From contig JBBMNZ010000009.1 of assembly GCA_037954325.1 (NCBI GenBank), positions 16,568,286 to 16,632,285 on the forward strand: 64,000 bases of DNA. Direction: 5' to 3'. A program made the translations under genes and the position numbers. A model generated the notes under the pieces. The model was not told the origin of the DNA and searched no databases. It was given only the letters and a program-made list of their open reading frames with translations. Shown one piece after another: positions 59,501 to 64,000 of the stretch (its first letter is position 1; every line of letters begins with the position of its first letter). Source of the DNA: Fistularia commersonii (taxonomy: Eukaryota > Chordata > Actinopteri > Syngnathiformes > Fistulariidae).

Positions 59501-60383
59501 AATGTTCCAAAACTATCAGAGTATATAACCATCGGATAATGTTCCGAAAATACCGGAATATATAAACGTCAGAAAATTTTCCAAAAATATCGGAACATAC
59601 AAACATCGGAAAATGTTTCAAAACTATCAGAATATATAACCATTGGATCATGTTCCGAAAATATCGTAACGTAAGAAAATAGGAAAATGTTGCAAAACCA
59701 TCAGAACGTTCAAGTGTCGGAAAATATTTCAAAACTATCGGAATATGTGAACTTCAGAAAATATTCCAAAAATATTGGGACATAAAAACACCGAAAAATG
59801 TTCCAAAATGATCGTAATATACAAACATTGGAAAATATGTTCTAAAAAAAACATCGGAACATGCAAATATTGAAAAATATGTTCCAAATATAACAGAACA
59901 TACAAACATCAGATAACGTTCCGAAAATATGGGAACATAAAAACATCAGAAAATATGTCTCAAAACAATCAGAACGTACAAATATTGGAAAATGTTTCAA
60001 AACTATTGGAATATGTAAACTTCAGAAAATGTTCCAAAAACATCGGAAAATGTTCCGAAAGAAAAATTGGAACATACAAACATCGGAAAATGCTTTAAAA
60101 ATATCGGAAAAAGTTCCAAAACTGTCAGAACATATAAACATCGTATAATGTTCCCAAAATATCGGACCATACAAACATCAGAAAAAATAACATCAGAGAG
60201 AAACAGGAAGTGGAGCGTAACAGGAAGTAGAGAGAAACAGGAAGTGGAGCGTAACAGGAAGTAGAGAGAAACAGGAAGTGTCACCGTTGACGTCGGCAGC
60301 CATCAGACCTTCGGCTCTCAACACCTTCACCTGGACAAAACCCACGTCCTTCAGACCGGACAGAGACCTGAGCCAGCTCTGGA

Positions 60384-60431
<48 letters not shown>

Positions 60432-60548
60432 TTAAACATACACTCAGATAGACACAAACACACACACATATAAACAGAACCTTGGATAGACACAATAAAC
60501 ACAAACACACAACCACAATTTTAAACCTACACTCAGATAGACACAGAA

Positions 60549-60579
<31 letters not shown>

Positions 60580-61401
60580 AAAAGCATTCACTCAGATAGA
60601 CACAAACACACACATGTAAACAGAAACTCAGGTAGACACAATAAACACAAACACACACTTTTAAACATACACTCAGATAGACAAACAAATACACACACAC
60701 ATATACTCAGATAAACACACACACATATGAACATACACTCAGTTAGACACATGCACATACATATACATACACTCAGATACACACACACATTTAAACATAA
60801 ACTCGGAGAGACACACAAACAAATAAACATACACTCAAATAGACACAAACACACACATATACATACAATCAGACACAAACACACACACATGTAAACAGAA
60901 ACTCTGATAGACACACAAATAAGCATACACTCAAAGAGACACACACATACATACACTCAGATACATACATAAACACACACACGTTTAAACATAAACTCGG
61001 ATAGACACACACACACAAATAAACATACACTCAAATAGACACACACACACACAGTCAGATAGACACACACACATATACATACACTCAGACACACACATGT
61101 ATAAACATACACTCTGACACACACACACACACACAAACACACATTTATACACTCAGATAGAAACAAACACACACACACACACACATACACTCAGATGGAC
61201 ACACATACACACATACACACACACAAAGATAGATGGACACACACAAGGATAGATTAATACCACCCACACACAGACATTGACAGATGGACACACACACACA
61301 CACACATAGATCGTACACAGACACACACACACACACAGATTGAGACACATACACACACATCCCCATCAGTCTCAAACTCTCAATCAATCAATCTGTATGT
61401 A

Positions 61402-61449
<48 letters not shown>

Positions 61450-61653
61450 CCCCCCATCCGACATACGTATCGCGTCCGGATCTCCGCCTGCTCCCGCGGG
61501 TCGTCCAGCGGCGCCACGGCGAGGTCTGCGATGGAGACGTGGGCCGAGGCGGTGAGCGCCAGCAGCAGCACCAGGAGGCCGCGGGACTCGTCCAGAGGAA
61601 GCTCCAGGCGGTGGGTCTTCTCCTTGGCCAGCGAGGAGAGCTCCACCTGGCAG
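49125..61653 (-). CDS. mctp1: mctp1 (partial): multiple C2 and transmembrane domain protein 1, C-terminal half
   Basis: Thirteen - strand exons (61467-61653, 60285-60378, 58147-58249, 55803-55905, 54392-54493, 54222-54296, 53419-53538, 52855-52965, 52716-52769, 52536-52645, 52332-52441, 50597-50694, 49125-49196) give the last 445 residues. They cover the end of the second C2 domain, the full third C2 domain (DVGFVQVKVLRAEGLMAAD onward, with the Ca2+-ligand acidic stretches AADVNGKSD and FDEDRDRSAD), the conserved linker, and two membrane segments (LFVVVVWNFELYMLPLSLML region; FLSWLAVSTLCLATFLLYFV region). The family sits in ER, endosomal and synaptic membranes and binds Ca2+ without phospholipid dependence. 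FLSWLA and DPGQSPNKRK fit MCTP1 better than MCTP2. Upstream exons with the first C2 domains lie beyond 64000. Confidence 0.95.
49560..50490. repeat. 40-bp minisatellite with 160-bp higher-order repeat
   Basis: About 23 near-identical units of CATCAAGTCATATAGGCATA plus CAACTATTGACCCTCCCATT. Four unit variants (CAACTGTTGA; TTGGCATACGACTATTGA; CAATAGTTGACCTT; CAACTATTGA) recur mostly in the fixed order B-C-D-A, giving a 160-bp higher-order repeat. It lies in the last mctp1 intron. Confidence 0.95.
50597..50694 (-). CDS. mctp1: mctp1 exon
   Basis: 98 nt, phase 1 to 0. It encodes VNKFTKKLRDPYMIDNNELL then DFLSRVPSDVQV, almost identical to human MCTP1 INKFTKKLRSPYAIDNNELLDFLSRVPSDVQV. Donor is GTGAGT. 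Confidence 0.96.
50750..52210. repeat. About 55-65-bp G-rich minisatellite in mctp1 intron
   Basis: Degenerate units of GTTTGAAGGGTGGAGGTGGA plus CTCCCCATGCATGGGTAT type fill 1.4 kb of the intron. Trp/Gly and Pro/Ser open frames are artefacts. Confidence 0.85.
52332..52441 (-). CDS. mctp1: mctp1 exon: second transmembrane segment
   Basis: 110 nt, phase 2 to 1. It encodes TMNWTVPFLSWLAVSTLCLA then TFLLYFVPLRYLILAWG, matching human NWTVPFLSWLAIVALCVFTAILYCIPLRYIVLVWG. Confidence 0.96.
52536..52645 (-). CDS. mctp1: mctp1 exon between the membrane segments
   Basis: 110 nt, phase 0 to 2. It encodes DSEHKGFMEKLYAIQDVFVS then VQTALDQVASYSERMKK, matching human DSEKKGFINKIYAIQEVCVSVQNILDEVASFGERIK. 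Confidence 0.96.
52716..52769 (-). CDS. mctp1: mctp1 small acidic exon
   Basis: 54 nt, phase 0. It encodes SMDAMFEWDDEDVDKDDK, an acidic linker equivalent to human VVEDMLEDEEEEDDKDDK. Donor is GTGGCG. Confidence 0.9.
52855..52965 (-). CDS. mctp1: mctp1 exon: first transmembrane segment
   Basis: 111 nt, phase 0. It encodes LFVVVVWNFELYMLPLSLML then LLVWNFFFCPFKDASDA, matching human LFLFVVWNFELYMIPLVLLLLLTWNYF. Confidence 0.95.
53000..53285. repeat. About 135-bp tandem duplication in mctp1 intron
   Basis: Two diverged copies share AATGCTAA, GATG, CAAACCCA(G/A)TGTAAAT, ATACCAT, TTGCTAGCAGG and TAGCTAAC, spaced about 135 bp. Confidence 0.7.
53296..53418. repeat. TG microsatellite directly abutting an mctp1 exon
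   Basis: TG repeats run to 53414, immediately beside the donor of the exon ending at 53419; on the sense (-) strand the intron starts GTGACACACAC. A CA run at 53544-53585 flanks the other side of the exon, so the exon lies between two complementary repeats. Confidence 0.85.
53419..53538 (-). CDS. mctp1: mctp1 exon
   Basis: 120 nt, phase 0. It encodes LLQQNFNRVKRCILVLFSYG then AFIKSCFEWESVQRSLTSFL, matching human LLLRNFIRMKRCVMVLVNAAYYVNSCFDWDSPPRSLAAF. Confidence 0.95.
53760..54010. repeat. (CAA)n-rich degenerate repeat
   Basis: Degenerate ACAACAACAA with GAAACAAC and GAGACAAAA interruptions in an mctp1 intron. Confidence 0.8.
54222..54296 (-). CDS. mctp1: mctp1 exon
   Basis: 75 nt, phase 0. 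It encodes VKAALRTVTPAEQKYIEDEP then KVSKQ, matching human VKASLRTLIPKEQKYIEEENRLSKQ. Donor is GTCAGG (C at +3, atypical). Confidence 0.94.
54392..54493 (-). CDS. mctp1: mctp1 exon
   Basis: 102 nt, phase 0. It encodes VRNGEQKGYFLKNKDLTGPT then KGQIYLEIDVIYNT, matching human IQNGEQKAYVLKNKQLTGPTKGVIYLEIDVIFNA, the end of the third C2 domain. Confidence 0.95.
54720..55770. repeat. Degenerate TGTAATAA minisatellite
   Basis: About 1 kb of short AT-rich units built on AAAAGTGTAATAA(T/G)ACTG. The most regular section is 55640-55765, with GTGTAATAAGAGTGTAATAA units. Confidence 0.75.
55803..55905 (-). CDS. mctp1: mctp1 exon: third C2 domain, second half
   Basis: 103 nt, phase 2 to 0. It encodes NVKDVHSVLEVTVFDEDRDR then SADFLGKVAIPLLQ, nearly identical to human MCTP1. 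FDEDRDRSAD holds the second cluster of Ca2+-ligand Asp residues. Confidence 0.96.
55946..55960 (+). promoter_or_regulatory. CTCF-like motif, + orientation
   Basis: CCAGCAGGGGGCGCT, preceded by CCG, is a near-ideal CTCF core. It lies 40 bp from an mctp1 exon. Confidence 0.55.
56105..56340. repeat. GGCTTATTACTATGTAATAA tandem repeat, split by LINE insertion
   Basis: Units of GGCTTATTACTATGTAATAA plus ACATATAAGATAGTAAT recur from 56113 to 56330 and resume at 57721-57770. The mobile elements between them interrupted a pre-existing array. Each unit contains a TTATTACTATGTAATAA near-palindrome. Confidence 0.75.
56341..56511 (+). mobile_element. LINE 3'-tail-like fragment
   Basis: GTGTTGAGCAAGACACTGAA, TGGCTTTATTGCAG and GAATTTCCCCACGGAGATTA then ATAAAAG form a known fish LINE/repeat tail, followed by an ATT-rich end. 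It is adjacent to the RTE-like fragment. Confidence 0.5.
56512..57722 (+). mobile_element. Dead RTE-like LINE (reverse transcriptase pseudogene)
   Basis: Disjointed frames read YSDLYARLDGKEGENDLYRL, MKSGKAVGPDDIPVE, FKNKGDVQNCGNYRGIKLMS and VFVDLEKAYDRVPREELWY, which are conserved blocks of a fish non-LTR reverse transcriptase (RTE/Expander-like by resemblance). There are frameshifts near 56840 and 56945 and a stop at 57180. An internal deletion near 57458 removes the catalytic FADD region. The 3' end reads GTGAAACCCCTGAAGGGAAA with an (AAG)n tail, typical of the family. It is a pseudogene in an mctp1 intron, opposite to the gene. Confidence 0.85.
58147..58249 (-). CDS. mctp1: mctp1 exon: third C2 domain, middle
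   Basis: 103 nt, phase 1 to 2, after CCCCCTGCAG. It encodes KSDPFCVLELNNDRLQTHTI then YKNLNPEWNKVFT, near-identical to human MCTP1. KSDPFC contains a conserved Asp Ca2+ ligand. Confidence 0.96.
58270..60190. repeat. About 37-bp minisatellite of hairpin units (about 50 copies)
   Basis: Consensus AACATCGGAAAATGTTCCAA plus AATATCGGAACATACAA, degenerate, over 1.9 kb of the mctp1 intron. Each unit holds an internal inverted repeat, TGTTCC(G/A)A...T(C)GGAACA. Repeated Phe/Tyr/Trp-rich - strand open frames are artefacts. Confidence 0.9.
60190..60282. repeat. GAGAAACAGGAAGTGGAGCG tandem repeat beside mctp1 donor
   Basis: Five short AACAGGAAGT(G/A) units at about 60203-60280, adjacent to the donor of the exon ending at 60285. 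Each holds an AGGAAGT ETS-like core. Confidence 0.7.
60285..60378 (-). CDS. mctp1: mctp1 exon: start of third C2 domain
   Basis: 94 nt, phase 0 to 1, after (TG)n CCTCCAG. It encodes SWLRSLSGLKDVGFVQVKVL then RAEGLMAADVNG, matching human NLKDVGFLQVKVIRAEGLMAADVTG. MAADVNG carries the first Ca2+-ligand Asp. Confidence 0.95.
60385..61450. repeat. CA-rich minisatellite filling a whole mctp1 intron
   Basis: Runs of CA alternate with ATACACTCAGATAGACACA units across nearly the entire intron 60379-61466; on the sense (-) strand it is UG-rich right up to the acceptor. A TG run of opposite sense sits at 61406-61448. Cys/Val-rich open frames are artefacts. Confidence 0.9.
61467..61653 (-). CDS. mctp1: mctp1 exon: end of second C2 domain and linker
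   Basis: 187 nt, phase 2 to 0. It encodes CQVELSSLAKEKTHRLELPL, then a Leu-rich strand and ALTASAHVSIADLAV, matching human CQVDLSALSREQTHKLELQL...TLTASATVSISDLSV. It is the most upstream mctp1 exon visible. Confidence 0.95.
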
Positions 61654-64000
61654 CTGCACCACCGGTGCACCGTTAGCGGTTGCCTTGGTAACCGTGCATG
61701 CCGGCAACAGCGCTTTGTTCATGTAAGCTAAGCTAAGCTATGCAAGGTTACGTGTAGCTCCCTCGCTCCTTACGCCTTGTTCCCTTGGCAACCGTACATG
61801 GTTGCAACAGTGCGTTGTTCCCAAAAGTGAGGTTATGCGATGCTAGGTCACACCTAGCTAGTCAACCATGCATGGCGGCAATAGTGTGTTGTTCACAACA
61901 GCTAAGTTATGTGATGCTAGGCCAGGTGTAGCTCCCTAGCTCCTTACGCCTAGTTCCCTTGGCAACCGTACATGGTTGCAACAGTGCGTTGTTCCCAAAA
62001 GTGAGGTTATGCGATGCTAGGCCACACCTAGCTAGTCAACCATGCATGGCGGCAATAGTGTGTTGTTCACAACAGCTGAGTTATGCGATGCTAGGCCACA
62101 CCTAGCTCCCTAGTCAACCATGATTAGCTTAACTATGCCACAAGAGGCTATGCTGCCCCCAGCTCCCTTGTACCCAATGCTAAGTTCCCTTTGTAACTAT
62201 GCATGGCGGCAACAGTGCATTGTTCCCAAAAGCTAGGTTATGCGATGCAATCTCAGCTAACCTATGATAAGCTATGCCTAGCTTCCTAGCTCCTTCCGTT
62301 TAGTTCTCTTGGCAACCACGGATAGCGGCAACAGCACAGCGTTCACTCAGCTAAGCTATGCCTAGCTTCCTGGCTCCTTACGCCTGGTTCCCTTGGCAAC
62401 CGTACATGGTTGCAACAGTGCGTTGTTCCCAAAAGTGAGGTTATGCGATGCTAGGCCACACCTAGCTAGTCAACCATGCATGACGGCAATAGTGTGTTGT
62501 TCACATAGGCTAAGCTATGCTATGCAAGGCCAGGTGTAGCTCCCTAGCTCCTTGCGCCTAGTTCCCTTGGCAACCGTACATGGCGGCAACAGTGTATTGT
62601 TCCCAAAAGCGAGGTTATGCGATGCTAGGCCACACCTAGCTAGTCGGCAATAGTGTGTTGTTCACAAAAGCTAAGTTATGCGATGCTAGGCCACACCTAG
62701 CTGCCTAGCTCTCTAGTCAACCATGATTAGCTTAACTATGCCACAAGAGGCTATGCTGCCCCCAGCTCCCTTGTACCCAATGCTAAGTTCCCTTTGTAAC
62801 TACACATGGCGGCAACAGTGCATTGTTCCCGAAGCTAAGTTATGCGATGCTAGGCCACACCTAGCTCCCTAGTCAACCATGATTAGCTTAACTATGCCAC
62901 AAGAGGCTATGCTGCCCCCAGCTCCCTTGTTCCCAATGCAAAGTTCCCTTGGTAACTACGCATTGCGGCAACAGGACATTGTTCACTCAGCTAACCTATG
63001 ATAAGCTATGCCTAGCTTCCTAGCTCCATATGTCGAGAGATTAGCTAAACTTTGCCACGCTATGATATGCTATGCCTAGATCTTTTGCTCCCAATGCTGA
63101 GTTTCCTTGGCAACCACACATGGCGGCAACTGCACATCGTTCACTCAGCTAACCTATGATAAGCTATCCCTAGCTTCCTCGCTCCATACTTCGAGTTCGT
63201 GGCAACCGTGCATGGCGGCAACAGTGCATTGTTCACGAAAGCTAGGTTATGCGATGCTAGGCCACAACTAGCTAGTACACCATGCATGACGGCAATAGTG
63301 TGTTGTTCCCGAAAGCTAGGTTATGCGATGCTAGGCCACACCTAGCTAGTCAACCATGCATGGCGGCAACAGCGCATCGTTCACTCAGCTAACCTATGAT
63401 AAGCTATCCCTAGCTTCCTCGCTCCATACTTCGAGTTCGTGGCAACCGTGCATGGCGGCAACAGTGCATTGTTCACGAAAGCTAGGTTATGCAATGCTAG
63501 GCCACAACTAGCTAGTACACCATGCATGGCGGCAACAGCACACCATTCGCTTAGATTAGCTAAATTATGCCACAAGAGACTATGCTACACCCAGCTCTCT
63601 TGTTCCCAATGCTAAGTTCCCTTGGTAACTACGCATGGCGGCAACAGCACATCGTTCACTCAGCTAACCTATGATAAGCTATGCCTAGCTTCCTAGCTCC
63701 ATACGTCGGGTTCCCATGGCAACCACACATGGCGGCAACAGCACATCATTCGATTAGCTGAAATATGCATAGCTATGCCTAGCTTCCAAGCTCCCCAGGT
63801 CTGGTCCCCCTGTCAACCAAGCATGGTGGTAACAACACATCGTTCACCAACCTAAGTTGAGATAAGGCAGGCTAGGCTACATCTAGCTTCCAAACTCCCT
63901 ATGCCTCGTTCCCTTGTCAACCATGCATGGTGGCAACAGCACATCATTCGCTCAGCTAAGCTATACTAAGCTATGCCTGGCCTCCTAGCTCCCTAAGCCT
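61654..64000. repeat. Large complex minisatellite with RFX X-box-like motifs (runs off window)
   Basis: 2.3 kb of the mctp1 intron consist of blocks TAGTTCCCTTGGCAACC, GTACATGGCGGCAACAGTGC, ATTGTTC, GCTAAGTTATGCGATGCTAG and GCCACACCTAGCTAG in changing combinations (higher-order period roughly 160-200 bp). The motif GTTCCCTTGGCAACC or a close variant recurs. The array continues past the right edge. No exon was seen in it. Confidence 0.9.
61679..61693 (+). promoter_or_regulatory. RFX X-box-like motif
   Basis: GTTGCCTTGGTAACC matches the RFX X-box consensus GTNRCC-N-RGYAAC. It is the first of a series of related motifs in the adjoining array. Confidence 0.45.

Noticed and set aside
58690..59732. 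Repeated Phe/Arg/Tyr/Trp-rich - strand frames resembling a repeat protein
   Set aside because: Three 37-bp units equal 111 bp, which keeps frames open; there is no start or splice context and no family match.
60193..61387. Several Cys/Val-rich - strand frames
   Set aside because: Products of the CA-rich intron repeat; only 60285-60378 of this stretch is real coding sequence.
1..64000. tRNA or rRNA genes
   Set aside because: No cloverleaf with A/B boxes or rRNA core sequence was recognised; GGAATCGAACCCGCGG near 17240 belongs to a dispersed repeat.

Overview
This is vertebrate nuclear DNA, almost certainly from a percomorph-like teleost fish. It has spliced genes with GT-AG introns, abundant CA/TG microsatellites, fish-type LINE remnants and a hAT-like MITE. 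The species is not identifiable by eye. Three protein-coding genes were reconstructed exon by exon, with every reading-frame phase closing: mef2c on the + strand (9 coding exons, 447 codons), arrdc3 on the - strand (8 coding exons, 421 codons), and the 3' half of mctp1 on the - strand (13 coding exons, C-terminal 445 residues; the 5' part lies beyond the right edge). Human MEF2C, ARRDC3 and MCTP1 also share one chromosome arm (5q14-q15), so the gene set is a conserved linkage. Here it is compressed from megabases into about 55 kb, and mef2c and arrdc3 are tail to tail.

Layout: 1-10.49 kb is the mef2c upstream region, with a CCAAT-bearing 30-bp minisatellite, an ETS-motif tandem repeat, a hAT-like MITE, a CRE plus MEF2-site block at 7.5-7.8 kb and a candidate untranslated exon near 5.3 kb. 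10.49-27.22 kb is mef2c (MADS box, MEF2 domain, alpha2 exon, 24-nt beta microexon, transactivation domain, C-terminal basic NLS). 27.22-32.93 kb is the tail-to-tail interval, with three strong CTCF-like motifs. 32.93-45.08 kb is arrdc3 (arrestin N and C domains, two PPxY motifs, a Gly-Asp-Pro repeat). 45.1-46.6 kb is its CpG-rich promoter and an NRF1-motif tandem repeat. 46.9-49.1 kb is a 20-bp minisatellite plus the presumed mctp1 3' UTR. 49.1-61.65 kb is the mctp1 C2C domain, two membrane segments and tail, and one dead LINE. 61.65-64 kb is a large tandem array in an mctp1 intron.

Functionally the genes are independent: a MADS transcription factor for muscle, heart and neural genes, an alpha-arrestin adaptor for NEDD4-family ubiquitin ligases, and a Ca2+-binding ER/endosomal membrane protein. 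The most unusual aspect is the repeat architecture. Several minisatellites carry one intact promoter-type motif per unit (CCAAT, ETS, NRF1, RFX X-box). One 0.9-kb pyrimidine minisatellite is an array of about 25 acceptor-like sequences that runs straight into the real alpha2 3' splice site. Nearly all long open frames outside the three genes are translations of these repeats.
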